Origin: Vibrio breoganii
GTDB taxonomy: Bacteria; Pseudomonadota; Gammaproteobacteria; Enterobacterales; Vibrionaceae
Reading direction: 5' to 3'
Length of the DNA: 64,000 nucleotides
NCBI RefSeq assembly: GCF_001677275.1
Contig: NZ_CP016178.1
Span: forward strand, 806,001-870,000
The stretch's first letter is position 1. Each line of letters begins with the position of its first letter. Under the pieces are notes generated by a model. The model did not search any database. It was not told where the DNA came from and saw nothing but the letters and a program-made list of their open reading frames with translations. Both the position numbers and the translations under genes were made by a program. This document shows, one piece after another, positions 35,959-50,900 of this stretch.

Positions 35959-38900
35959 TCAGCTACCGTCATATTTAAATACCTGACTCTCGAACATGGC
36001 CGTCAACAAATCTTTACTCGGATCAGCACCGTAATCCAACTGACTATTCAAGCCCTTCACGACAATGGACTGCTTCTCTGTATCTGGCGTCGATGAGAAA
36101 TCAATTTGCACATCTTCGTTGTTGCTAAGAAGCGTCGCCGTTAGCTCTTGATTGACTGAGAAATCTTGCAACAAGGAGTCTAGATCCGTATTCGTCACAA
36201 GCTCATCAAGCACACCCGTTAGGTCAATGCTGTCCCCTTCGATTAGATTGAAGTCAGTGATCACATCTTGCGCGCCATCATCTACATCAGTCCAAACAAA
36301 TAGATCGCCGCCCAAACCACCAGTGAGGATATCTGAGCCTAAACCGCCAATCAGCGTATCAGCACCATCTCCACCAATAAGCTCATCGTCACCGCTAGTG
36401 CCCGTCAGCACTGTGTTTTCATCTCCATCAACAATAGTGGTTGGCACAGACTCGGCAGAAGCATCTAGAGGATCACCGTCCGCCACCACATTGGCAGCAT
36501 ATGAAATGACCGATGAATCAGCAGAATCCAATTCTGTTACTCCATCAAACTCTTTAGATACGGCGACTACATCAAAGGTTACATCAGAAGCAGGTAATGT
36601 ATTAGGATCAGTCACGATAACGGTCGCATCCGCAAGAGCGGCAATATCCAACACCCAAGTCCCCGCTTCACTTCCAGGGTCAGCATTACCTGCACTGGAT
36701 TCAACGGACAAGGCCGCATCTAAGCCACGAACTTCGACGGTAAGAGTTTCGCTCGCATCGGATAGCGCTGCCATCAAGCCTAGCAGTGGGATCCCTCGAG
36801 CGATCAGCGCAGACTCAGAAATAATGGTGTTCAGACTCCTTTGATTGGTGCTATCTAGGGTTAAGGTTGGCGCGTTAGCCACGGGATTAATCGTGATAGT
36901 GATGCTATCACTGTCTGACTCAATGGAACTGTCATCACCAAACACGCCAGCATCAGAGGTCGTTACGGTTAATTGAGCACTGTCGCTCCCCTGAGGGTTA
37001 GCATAGAAAACACCATCAGTAGCCGCTGATTCTGCCAGCACTGCATTGACATCATCAATAGGCCCACTTATCAATACGCTACTAGAATTGTTATCTGTGA
37101 TAGTGACACTACCATTACTTGTCACTACGTTGATGCTCCCCACATCGACACTCAGGGTCACTTCAATCGTGCTATTGGAGAACATGCCAGAGTAATCCAC
37201 ATCGCTTACTTGGATCCCTGTCACCTTAACCTCAGCCCCTTCATCTACAGTGACGTCGGTAGGCAAAGTATTTACAGGCGCATCATTGGCGGCAGCAACC
37301 TCTATATCAAAGGTTGTTTGTGCTGATTTAGGGTCACTAGGCGTAGAGAAGTTACCATTGTCTTCCACCAGCACAGTTGCCGATACCGTACCGTAAAAAT
37401 CCACATCAGGCGTGAAATTAACACCATTTGCAAGAGCTGCATTGATCTCAGCAATGGTGCCCGACAGTTCGACGCTTGCGGCAGGCAGTACTATTGTCTC
37501 AATCGTCACACCAAAATCGGTTTCAATGTCGGTAAGAAAACTCAGCACACCAGAATCCACAGTGATAGTGACATTGTAAGAAGCGGACGGATCGTCAGCC
37601 TCATCGACATCAGAGATCTGAATATCAGTGATTAGAGTATCAGTATCTTCTAAACCGGCTTGAGTAGAAATATCGCTGATTTCTGGTTCATCATTGACAG
37701 GATCTACCACAATGTCGAATGAGGCATTATCAGACAGTGGTCCACCACTGCCTTGGTTTCCTCCATCATTAACGGTCACTGTTGCAGACACGGTTCCAAC
37801 AAAATCTTGTGATGGAGTAAAGATCACTCCGCTATCTAGCAGTGTATTAATATCAGCCGCTAAGCCGGTAATCACGACCTTGCCGTTGGTAATATCAATC
37901 TGGCCTGTGAAGACATCTTTTGCCGCCTGAGCAAAATCAAGATCACCATCAGTAACATCGATGGTAACGACATAGTCTGTTGAAGCATCACCTAACAAAT
38001 CAGGGTCATCAATCTGGATGCCAGTAATTGTTGTAGCGATGTCTTCATCAGTATTCACATCTGCAGTGCCAGTAACAACAGGCTCGTCATTGACTGGATT
38101 TACCTCGATATCAAAACTGGTTTGATTAATATTTGAGGTTGTTGAATCCCCAGCATCAACAATGCCACCGTTTGAACCATCGTCTACAGTCACAGTGACA
38201 GGTACGGTTCCGATAACATCGTCCCCTGCGGTGAACTCTATGCCACTTGCTAAGGCAGCGTTGATGTCTGCCAAGGTACCAGTTAGCACCACTGTTGCAC
38301 CTGTTACCGGTGTTACCGTTACACCTGAAGGCGCAGAATCGAAGCCAAAACTACCTAACCCTGCATCTACCGACAACGTCACGCTAATTTCTGCATCAGG
38401 TGCTTCTGATTCATCAATATCACTTATCTGAATAGAATCAATCAGTACTGTACCTTCTTCATCCACCGACGTGTCATCTATAGGCGCACCAAACACTGGC
38501 TGATCGTTTTCAGGTTGAACATTAATAATAAACTCTGCGCTGTTATCATTTGGTTCACCCACAATTCCGGAGTTTCCACCGTCATCAACGGTAATCGTTG
38601 CTTTCACATCGCCATTAAAGTTTGCATCCGGATTGAAGCGAACACCATCCGCCAGAGCAGCATTAATATCGGCAATGGCTCCTTTCACCTCGATACTGGT
38701 AGCAGGGATATTCGATGCCGGGTTCAAAGTAATATTGAACAACCCTTCGGCACCGTCTTGGAAGTTTATCAACCCACTTTCCACTGTAATGGTGAAAGTG
38801 TATTCCGCCGTTGGGTCATCGGCTTCATCCACATCAGAAATACTTAGGTTGTCGATGATATATTCGTTATCCTCGACGGCATCTATTTGCTCAATCCCAC

Positions 38901-41900
38901 CAAACAACGGCTGGTCATTGACCGCATCTATGCTGATATCAACCACTTGCTCGGATATTGGGCCTGTATACTCAATATTGTTAATATCGTACTCAACAGA
39001 CTGAACCTGCACCCTAATCTGCGATGGGTCCCAGCTGACAGAGTTATTATCCCCTGGATTAAAAACAATATTTTCTAGCTCTTGTGCATCTACATCAATT
39101 GTCCAGCTGCCATCACCATTGTCGGTAAATAAAGTACCATCAGACAAACTAATACTTGCACCATCAGGTACATCGAGCACGGTGATACGTAGAGTTTCCG
39201 GAGCATTCTCTTCATAATCAGAGCCACTACCATTGCCGGATAACGAATATTCATCATCGACGATATACGCATTAATTGGGATCTCAATATCTTCGTTTTC
39301 AAGCCCAGTTACCGCTGTGGCAATATCAGTATCCACCTCGTCTGCCTCAGGGTTAACCACGAGAGTGAAGTTAGCCGTATGCTCAACCGGAACCCCCAAT
39401 AGTTTTTCTTGGGTAAAGACAATAATGTCAATATCTACAGTTCCACTGAATTGTTCAGCTGGGGTGATTTCGAGATCAGCAAATGAAACCTCAGTAACCG
39501 ATGGGTTATTTAGCTGTATTGTCCAGAAGCCGTCACCGTTATTTTTAACCACAAACCCATCAGGATCACTTTCATTAGTAGAGCCCACCAAGAAACCAAT
39601 TGGAACCCCTGAGAGTCTTATCGAAACGAACTCTTCTGACCCATCATTGTCCTTAAGTTTGATGCTAAATGGTGTACCCTGAACTTGGTCAAGGAAGATA
39701 GGCGTGTCTTCCGCACCCGTAATAACAATCTTATTTGACCTATCACCGCCTTCGACAAGGATGTTATCAACAACAGGTACCACCTCAAACGAAACCTCAC
39801 CGTTAAATGGTTTTCCAGAATCCACGTTGGACGGGTGATCGTATCCTGCTGTCTCATCAAAAACAGTGGTGTCATTGATGGTTCCAGAAATGGTCAGTTC
39901 AACGATATTATCGTTATCACCTGTAGGGAAGTTCTCCGCAGGAATGAACTGAACATCCTTTAAGAAGTCATCGATAGCCGTTGGATTCGCCGGATCGTAA
40001 GTCAATGTATAAGAACTTACCTCGTTGCCATCAGGGTCTATCAGTACACCCTCTGTCACATCTTTCAACGCAATAGTGACCGTTTGGAAGCTTTCAACAC
40101 CACGACCAGAGGCCGTATCAAGATCTGTTGACTCTACCCCAACCTCTAGGTGAATAACGCCATCCTCATAAGCAATATCGTCTTGATAAATTTCGGTATC
40201 AGTGGCGCTATTAGGGTCAAGCGGTTGGAGGTCTTGATTAAGCCCACTTGTGCCTTTTACAACCGCAGACACCACTTGAGAATCTTCCACCACAGGTGAT
40301 ATTGCGACAGGGATAGTCAAGTCATGATATTTTTCATCACCAGATTCTGTATCTGTGGTAATAGCAGTAAATTTGAGAGCAATGTCACCGGCATAATCTT
40401 CTGGTGGAATAAGAATGAGGTTTTCTAACCCAATAATATTTCCAGATTCATCGACTCGGCCTTGGAATACGTATTGTCCGTTGGTGTAATCAAACTCAGC
40501 ACCACCAATACTAAAGCCTTCAAGTTCTGATTGTGCAAACACCAACGTAAAGATGTCAGCTACATCATCTTTGATGACTGTAGTGGCTAGTATCGCCTTG
40601 TCCATAATTTGCTGACCCAAGTCAACGTTAGTATCTTCAGTACCTAAGACAATGTCATCAGGGTCTCTGTTCTCAATAATAACCGCAGCTATCGAGTCGG
40701 CGGCAGTGACATTTTCTGGGAAACTTAACGTGACATCTGTTGATTTTTGAACGCGAGCGCTTTCTTCTCCATCCTCGCCTTTGTCATAGACTAGCGCGGT
40801 GAAAGTGATGGTTATTTCAGAAAAAGCGCTATCTCCATCATCAGGGATCTTAAGACCGCTTGGCGCTACGATAGTGAAGTCTTCTTCATTGGTTACGACC
40901 CACTTACCATCGCCGCTATTCACAGCACCAACAATAACTAACTGGTCTAGAATCTCTTGATCCAGAGTATTGAAGTCAACCACCAACTGTTCACTAATTT
41001 CGTCCGGATTTTCATCCAGTTCTGCTTGCTCTTCAGGGGTCAGGGTTGCATTTGGATCATCGGCTAACTTATCTAGCGCATCTTGCTCTGCTTGTGTGAT
41101 ATCGAGGTCTTCGAAGTTAACACTGTAAGCATCGTCTTTTGCTTCATTGATAGTAAAATTAACCGCACCATTAGCATTAGCAACAATTGGGTTATTAATG
41201 TCACCTGTAACCTTGTCGTCTAAGTCTGTAACAAACAATATGGCATCAGACTCAACAACCGGACGCACCACAACGTCTATCGTGCCATTAATAATGGTCG
41301 TAGCGGAATCCTCAAATTCACTTTGACCGTCGGTAAATTCAAAATCGTCCTCAGTGACTTCTACCTGTACATCTAAGGTGAAATCCCGGCTGTCATCTTG
41401 TGGAGGTTTCACTTCTACTTTGCCAGAGCCATTAAGTAGATCACGAAGTCCGTTTGTTTCTGAAATAGTAATTTTTCCGTCTGCACCCACACTTAGCACT
41501 GTGCCATTAACACGAACCTCTGATCCTTCTGGGAAGCCTGTAATGGTCACTAGTTTAATCACCTCGTCAGAGTCAGGGTAATCATCTCCTGTTGGTCGCC
41601 AGTCAATCTCAATAAAGGTGTCTTCGTTACCAGTAGAAGTGCGCTCATAGCCATCTTTAGCATCAATGACTGGTTGTACTTTTATAACAATATCGCCTTC
41701 GATAACCCGCACATCACCATCATTTTCAGTGACGACCAAGGTCGCTTTAAGATCGATATTGCCAGTAAATGAAGGAATAGGTCTTAAAATTATTCCTGTA
41801 TCAACACCAGCCTCAGTTAGGTTTGCTTGATAGATCGGACCACCAGCATCATCGTAACCAACGAACACAAGGTCAACTGCCTCCCCGTCTTCATCAAGCA

Positions 41901-44900
41901 CCATCACGCCATCTGGGATATTAGAGATTAAAACCGATAATGATTCGGAATCATCATCAGGAGAGTCAGCAAGCTCTCCGCTTATGACTTTAAAGCTCAG
42001 CGGTATATCAGTGTCCTCATCAACCAAAGTTTCGACACCCGATGCTTGGCCACTTGCATTGATGATTGGTTGCCAAGTATCACCTAATCCATCAACACTG
42101 ATGGCAGGGAAATCCGCCACACCTTTGAGATCGACAATAAGCTGACGAGCATCGAGTACTCTGTCATCAGTTATGGTTACAAACGTTCCATTGCCTGTGA
42201 CTTCATCTATCGATTCTAATTGCTGTGTATAATCGCGAACAATGCCGGTAACGGTTAGCTCAAAATCTACGTTACTTTGAGTAAATGGAATGAATTCAAC
42301 AAACTCCAGTTGGTCGTAAGGAATCTCATAAACACCATCGGCAACCTCAACAATTTGACTGACACCACTGCCAATCCAATTTAATGTCGCTAAGTTTCCA
42401 TTGCTGTCTGCTAGGTTGGATATTTGAACAAACAGTGCTTCTGACCCATCTGTATCTAATGATGGGTTCATTGAGATGTGTTGACCTAAGGTAGTCGTTG
42501 TATCTTCGTCGATCTCAATACGAGTGACGTTAAGCGTACCCTCATCCGCTATAGGGTTCACATTGATAGTGAAATAGCGTTCTTCCGAGCGAGCTTGCGG
42601 CACTTCTGCATTTGGATCGCTCTCGGTCGTAATAGCAACAACCTGAAGCTGAATGGTACCACTCCAGTCGTCCGCTGGATTAACAGTCACTTTACCTATA
42701 TCATCCGCAGATATAATGAACAGACCATTCTCATCAGGGGTTTGCACGACTCCATCAATAAGTAACTCCTGCCCAAAATCATCCACAAAGCTCACTTCAT
42801 AGGTAATGGTTTCAGAGCTATCTTGGTCTTGGGTTTGCGCTAGAATTTGCAAGACAGCATCATCACCATCTTCATCTACAGTCACTTCAAAGTTGCCCGC
42901 AGACGGCTCCCAAGTCGCAGTATCCGCGATGGCTTTGACCTCTACGGTAAGACTGCCATCCAGCGTTTCACTAACAGCGTTGTTTCGATATACCTCTACA
43001 CTAAAGTCATAAGTGTAATCTGTTCCTTCCGAGCCTTGGTGACGGGCAGGAACAAAGAATAAATTCTCAACTAGCCAGTTTTCATTGTCGACGGTCGATG
43101 TTTCTAATAGAGCTTTACTGAGAATCACCTCACCGCTCACAACCGGTAGAACGATGTAGTTCGCACCGTCGAAGTAATAAAAATCACCCTCAGCAGCATC
43201 TGCGCCTGTGATAGTAATAGCGCCGAGTTGTTCGTTGTTATCAAAATCTCCGGTATTGACCGCAATGTTGACCTTGATCGGTGCATCACCTGCTGGCAGG
43301 TTATCCTGTGCGTTGGTATCACCTTGTGTGACGTTACGCCCCGCATCCTCTGTACCACTTGCTTCAGATAAGGTGATCTCAGAAGTAATGTCATCCACTG
43401 TGATAGTCACAGGATTAGTGTCGGTATCACCGTCACTATCAGTCGCAGTAACATTCACATCGATACTGACTGAATCTCCCCCCTGTTGCACATCATCAGC
43501 TGCTGTAAAGCGAATACGACCATCAGGGTGGACCTCAATGACACCCATAAGCAGAGTGGTATCGCTAGGATTTGCAGGGTCACTACCATCGCTATAAAGA
43601 TCGAAGCTCTGGAAGCCACCAGAGGGGTCAATATTTAAGGTCGTGTTACCAATCGTAATTTGAGTTAGCGATCCGTCGTCGGCGCCATCAGTGTCAAGCC
43701 CGCTTTGTTTCAGCACATTGACTGTGCTCGCATCATCCCCTTCCACAACTGATATTGACTTGCTCACTACCTCAGGTACGTCATCCACAACATTAACCAC
43801 CAAAGGCTTAGGAAGTGAATTATCTCCATCCATATCCTGCACATAGACAGGAAGGTTAATACTTAAGGTATCGGACTCATTTGCAATGGGATGATCAATC
43901 GCTCGAATGAGTTCAAAATCAAATCGACCAAAGTCAGGGCTGCTCAGATCATTATTAATCTGTAGTGAAAGGATATCGAGCGTTTGCCCGTTGATTGTTG
44001 CAACTCCCATATAACCGCCAGTGACAGCAATAAAAGAGATAGCAACACCCTGATAAGTGAGAGGGAACAACTGAGTCTGGCCGCCATTGTCCACATAACT
44101 TGCAGTGACACTGGCAGTATCTATATAAAAAGCTTCTACATCATCAGTGCCTTTAAGGAAGGTCACTGTAGTGTTGCCATTCTCTAGGTTTCCATCAGGA
44201 TCATTACCACCTTGAATTGGAGGCGCGCCAGTATCTCCTTGGTCAATATTACTTTCTTGCAATGTCAGTGAAGGAGTAAGGTCAACGAGAGGATCATTAC
44301 CATCAGAGATTTGGATGTTAACATTCGCAGAACTGACATCGCCATCAGTATCGGTCGCATCTACCACCAAGGTTAATTCGTTAATATCTGAATTGTTGTT
44401 GTCTTGCTCGAGCGCCTGCAACTGTTCAATCGTATAGGAGCCATCAAGATTGACCGTGGCCGTTAACACTACATCGGCACTATCTCCAGCGACATGAACC
44501 GTGAGCATGGTTCCATCAGCATTAAGTACAAGCTCTACTCCTTTGTTGTTACTCACAAGGCTTGTCCAGGCGCTATCAGTTAATACATCTGCATTGAACT
44601 TAACAGAGGCGACGGCATCAATTCCTTGCACTAAAGCGATAGCGCCACTGACTGGGTCTGCATCCGCATCTAAGATAACGTTCTCATCCACTGATTCGGC
44701 TTGATCAGTAGACCTTGGGTCCGTTCCATCTTCGATGTTAATCGAGATCTCTTTAGTGACCGTATCGTTATCCGTATCTGTCGCTTCTACAGTGATACCC
44801 AGACGGTTAAGATCGTCAGAGGCTAACTGGTCCAAGGCTTCTAGTTGTTCAAAGCTGTAGTTACCATTGATGTCTATACTACCCACAAATACCGGTGTTT

Positions 44901-47900
44901 CATTGGCATCATCGGTCACTAAACTAAAGCTTTGCCCATCGACACCGATAACCACTTTTGTCGCCATTCCATTTGAGGTCAAAGAGTCCCAGGCAGCTTG
45001 CTGACTCGCCGAAAGAGAGAAGATCACTGAGGCAATATCATCAGCGCCTTTAGTAAGGCCTACATCGCCTGTGACCGGAAAATCAACCACACCGACGATA
45101 TTATCTTCGTTCCACTCAAGTACAATGGGGTCTTCGTTAAAAGTCAGATCCGCACCATCGTTGATACGAACTCGAGCAACGGCATTGGTAACATCACCAT
45201 CAGAATCTTCAGCACTCACTCGAATATTAAGGTTGGATCTGTCTTGATTTCCCGATTGATCAATCGCTTGTAGTTGCTCAACGGTGTAAGTGCCATCCAT
45301 GTTCAGTTTCATAGTTAGAACAATGGACGTTGGGTCCTCTTCTAAAAAGACGGTAATTAAGGAATTATTTTCAGTAAGGGTCCAATCGGTGGCTTTACCA
45401 TTACTGGTCACGGCGCTTAGGTTGTTCTGTTGATTATTGGTAGGGTTATACTCTAGGCGCACTAAGGCATCACTGCCTAGCGTCAATTCCAAATCACCCG
45501 TAACGGGTAATGCGTCTGTCCCTATATCATCATCACTAAAGGTAACGCGACGACTTCTGAGACCAATATTAGTGCCATCCTCGATGTTGATGTTGATGGT
45601 ACTTCTTGTTTCATCAAGGTCTCCATCAATAGCCACTGTGCCTACTGAGAGCTCTGTTAGATCAGAGGCGGGCTGATCTATCGAGTCGAATTGCTCAATA
45701 ACATAGTTGCCGTCGATGTCCATGGAGATAGACAGTATGACTGTGCCATCTGCAAGCTGTAGCTCCAAAGAGCGCTCACCTTCTACTAAGTTGGTATCCT
45801 GCCCATTGCTAGTGATAGCTTCCCAAGCTGTGCGCTGGTCTGTTGTTAACTCAAAATCTAAACTTGCAAGGTCATCAGGCCCCAAGGTAAGACCAATATC
45901 ACCGGTTATTGGCTGAGTACTGGTACCGACTTCATCCTCATTCCAGCTTTCCGTTTGATCGCTTGAAATAACATTACTGCCGTCATCGATAGTGACCGTT
46001 ATACTGGAATTAGTCACATCCCCATCAGTATCGGTGAATACAACTCCCGCACTTAGCAGGGTTTGATCGGTTCCATTATTGTCTTGATCGACCGCTAAAA
46101 ACTGCTCAAGTTGGAAGGTGCCATCGGTATTTAAGGTCAGTTGCAAAGCAACAACGTTATTTACGCTCACGATTAAGCTTTGTGCATTCTGCTCAAATGC
46201 TGTCGCCTCTCCGTTCACCGTTATTGCTTGCCATGCGGCCAATTGATCTGCCGTTAACTCAAGAATGGCTGTGTCTATGCCATCACTGCCTTGATAGTTC
46301 AGATCACCCTCAAAAAGATAGCCGGTGTCTCCTATCTGGTCTTCATTCCAGCGCACATCGGCTGGGTCTGTGGTGATAATCTCACCGTCACCAATGGTAA
46401 AATCTAAGGTAGCAGTATCTGTGTCACCATCCGTATCCTCTACCTCAACGCCTAGCGTAAGCTGAGTAATACCTGAATCATCCTGATCCAGTCCTAGGAA
46501 TTGCTCAATGCTATAGCTACCATCGATATTTAAGCTGACCACCAATACCTCAGTGCCATCAAGCAAGGTAACGCGGATCTCTGTAGCTGTAGCGGTAAAC
46601 TCCGTTTGTTGTTCATTACTGGTGAGTGCTTCCCAAGCATCTGTTTGTGCTTGGGTTAACGTGAAGCGCATCTGGGCGATATCATCACTACCAGAGACAA
46701 GATCCACATCGGTGAAGATAGGGAAAATGACTGAAATATCATCTTCACTCCAACTCTGACTGTCATTACTGATCACCGGATCATCGCCATCACGAATAGT
46801 CAGAGCAATATTGGCGCTTGCTTGCGTACCATCAGAGTCAGTGGCTGTCACTGGAATATTGAGAAGCAGTGCTTCTGCATCGGTATGGTCAAGGGCTTGA
46901 AACTGAGTGACAGTATAGTTGCCGACCAAATCATTAATTTGGATCTCAAGAACCTTATTAGATGAATCGCCAGCAATAAATACGGTTAACAAGGTCCCAT
47001 CAGCGGATAATGAAACCTCGGTACTTTGATCATTAGAGACTAGACCAAGCCAATCGAGGTCCGAAGTGACATTGGTATCGATTCTAAACGTTTCAAGGGC
47101 ATCGACTCCGGCAATCACCTCTATCACTTCATTAAAGCTTTGCTGGCCTTCTATTTCGACAAAATCTACCGCAGCATCGTTAACGATAGGGTCCTCGCCA
47201 TCGTATATATTGATGCTAATAGTTCCCGTATCACTATCATCATCAGTATCGGTTACGATAACGTCAATCTGCAAAGCCACAGGCTCAGTATCACTAGGCT
47301 GATCAACGGCATCGCTTTCAATAAGAGTGTAGCTACCATCACTGTTTAAAGTGATTTTCAGCACCTCGTTGCTGACATCTCCGCCTTTGTACACAATGAG
47401 CTCATTTTTTTCGCTATTGAGTTGGAGTTCCGTCGGCTGATCATCGCTGGTTATGGCAGTCCATGCAGGATCGGTAAGCACAGCCTCATCAAACTGAACG
47501 CTGACAATATCATCGATACCTTTGGTTATGTTTAATGCGCCATTCATAGGCATACCATCATTTCGCTCGATAAAGCTCAATGTACCGTCGGTAATTTCAG
47601 GATCAGCACCATCAGTAATCTTAAGTACAATATCGGCTGTAGAGGTATCGCCATCAAAATCTGTTGCGATTACCCCTGCCATCAGTTCATTGATATTGGT
47701 GGCTAAATCTTGATCTAGAGGAAGGTTTTGAGTAAGGGTAAAACCACCCGTCGAGTCTAGAGTCAGTTCGAGAACAATGGCATCGGGATCACTGTCTAAA
47801 GAGACAACAATCGAATTATTAGTCACTGTTATCGTTGTTGCTTCATCATTACTCGTCAGCCCAGTCCATACTCCGTCACTGGCAATAGCTGAATCGAATT

Positions 47901-50900
47901 CATAGGTTTCTATGGAATCACTACTTGGCGTAAATAGGATTTCGCCATTAGTAACCGTTGGCAGGCCTTCCTCTTTGACATTGATATTGGCATCAGCACC
48001 TGTTGGCGCTACCGCATCATTAATGGTGATATTGATGTTTGCAGAGCCCGAATCGCCATCAGAGTCTTCAGCCAATACAGGAAGCACCAAATCATTGATG
48101 TCTGTGCCACTGTCTTGCTCTATGGGTCTGTGTTGAGTGATGTCATAGTTGCCGCCGTTGTCGATAGTCACTGTCAGGACAGGCTCAGCTGAGCCAGCGC
48201 CGACCACCGTCAGGGTTTTACCATCGTTAGAAAGACTGAGCGTGACGCTCTCCCCCTCACTCATCAAGCCTTTCCAAGCAGTAGAGTCTAGAACCGCAGG
48301 ATCGAACTCAATGCTTTGAATATCTTCACTGCCAGCAGTAAATGAAATGGTACCGTCAGCCGTTTGTTCACCGGTAGTTTCTGTCCATTCAACATCACTA
48401 TCAACGCCACTTGGATCATTACCATCAGTGACATTGACGGTAATATTGGCTGAAGTGGTATCAAGATCGCTATCGGTTACATCAACAGGAATCAATAGGC
48501 TAGTCAGGTTGTTAACGTCTTGGTCTAGGGGCTCACGCAGGTCTATGGTGTAAGTGCCATCAAGATTGACGATTACTTGCATCACTACACTGCCATCACC
48601 CAGTGTCACGGTTAGCGTGTCATTTACACCAGACTGAGACGTAGAAGACAGAGCAACACTGGTTTCAAAACCATTGCTGGTCAGGCTTTGCCAAGGGCTT
48701 TCGCTATCAATTACCGAGTCATTGATCTCAACTGAAGTAACCAAATCACTGCCCGATATTAGGGCAAGGTCGCCTTCAAAAGGTTGCGCAATTATATCGC
48801 CTATGTCGTTCTCGGTAATGTCAGCAATATCGCTACTCAGACTTGGATCACTGCCATCTTGGATGGCAAAACGGATATCAGAGCGAGTCTCATCACCATC
48901 GGTATCGGTAATCACCACTCCGATATCAAGCAACAATTCATCTGGATTAATTGGATCGTTCCCATCCTGATCAATGGCAGCGAACTGTTCAACACTGTAT
49001 GTACCATTTGTGTTTAGTTGCAGCTCTAAGACGATATCACCCGAAACCGTGGTCACTGATAATGTATTTGAGGTCACAGCAAGCGTGGTCGCTTCTCCAT
49101 TACTGGTAATGGCCTCCCATAGGGCTTGTTGATCATTCGAAAGATCCAGTGCCGCATCGGCGATGGCATCACTACCGTCATAGCTCAGGTCACCCGAAAT
49201 AGGCAATACATTCGTGTCCCCGATGCTGTCTTCGTTCCAACTATCATCACCAGGGATAATAGTGAACTCATCGCCATCGTTAATGGTGATATCAATCACA
49301 GTCGAAACAACATCATTGTCCGTATCGGTAACAACTACTCCGACTTGAAGCTCAGTGAGGTCATCAACCTGATCTAACGCCTCCAACTGAGTCAGTGTGT
49401 AATTTCCAGCGGCGTCTATGGTAAGGGTTAATACTGGAGTGCTATCTGCGAGCTGCACTGTAATACCCGTTGCTGTAATCACTAATTGGGTTGGCTGGCC
49501 ATTACTGGTGAGAGATTCCCAACCGTTTTGTTGCGCTTCACTAAGAGTAAGAGCAACAGTCGCTATGGCGTCACTCCCTTGAATCAGGTTGATTGAGCCC
49601 GTATCGGTCGCATTACCATCGGTGACATCATCTTCATCGAGTTCAATAGCACTTGCTGTAACCGTGGCATCCCCACCGTCAGTGATTTTTAAGTTGATAT
49701 CGACCGAACTAAAGTCTCCGTCAAAGTCTGTGCCAATAACGGGAACAACTAGGTCGCTAATATCATCTTGTGTAAATTGGTCTAACGCGGCATTTTGCAG
49801 CACGGTGTAACTGCCGTCATCACTTAGCGTCAATATCAAAACATCGACTGTACTCGTACTAAGAGTCAGTACCTTTCCAGATGCATCTAGCGATAGTGTG
49901 GTTGGCTCTCCATCACTGGTTAGCGCACCCCATGTAGGATCTGTCACTACGGTGGAATCTATGGTTATTGTTTCTACGGCATCTGAACCTGGCACAAAAA
50001 CAATGGTGCCATTATTTGTTTGACCACTTTGCCCAGTTTCTGTGTATTCCACTGTGCTTGTTTCGGCTTGCGGAGCCACGTTATCTTGGATATTGATTGT
50101 GATATCTACAGAGCCTGTATCTCCCTCTGAATCACTGGCTAAAACAGGTAGAGTGAGTTGGGTAAGGTCTGAACCATCTTGCTCTATAGGTAGAGTCTGA
50201 GTTACCTCAAAGTTGCCATCATTATCAATCGTTACCCTAAGCACCTCAGCGCCAGAGGCATTAGTCACTACCAAGGTTTTTGAATCTGTTAATGCAAGGG
50301 TTACACCTTCTCCATTTGAGATAAGGCCTAACCATGTACCATCATTGATTACCTCTGGATCGAAAGAAATATCAGCAATCTCTTCACTGCCTGGCGTAAA
50401 GACCACTTGTCCCTCTGCCATCACAATGCCGGTGGTCTCTTGCAGGGTGACAGTGTCACCTACACCACTGGGATCATCACCATCATTAATGGTAATCACA
50501 ACACTAGCACTGTTTGAATCGCCATCTGCATCATTAGCAGTAACCGGCACAGTAAGGTCTATTGAGTCACCCGAAAGCTGATCTACCGGCGCTAGCTGGG
50601 TGATTTCAAAGCTACCATCGAGTTTGACTAGTATTTCGAGCACTGGGGCATCGTTATCACTGCGACTCACAATCAAGGTATCAAAAACACCCGTTTGCAA
50701 GTTAGAGATAAGTTCGAGACTCAATGCTTGACCATTGCTAGTGAGTGCGGTCCATATAGGGTCTAGTAGAATGCTGTCATCAATAACTATCGATTCAACC
50801 AGATCACTTCCTTTAACCAGCGCTAAATCTCCGGTAATAGGTTGCGTGTCTGGATCTCCAATATCATTCTCATCTAGTGTCGCTGTGGTATCGGTGATAC

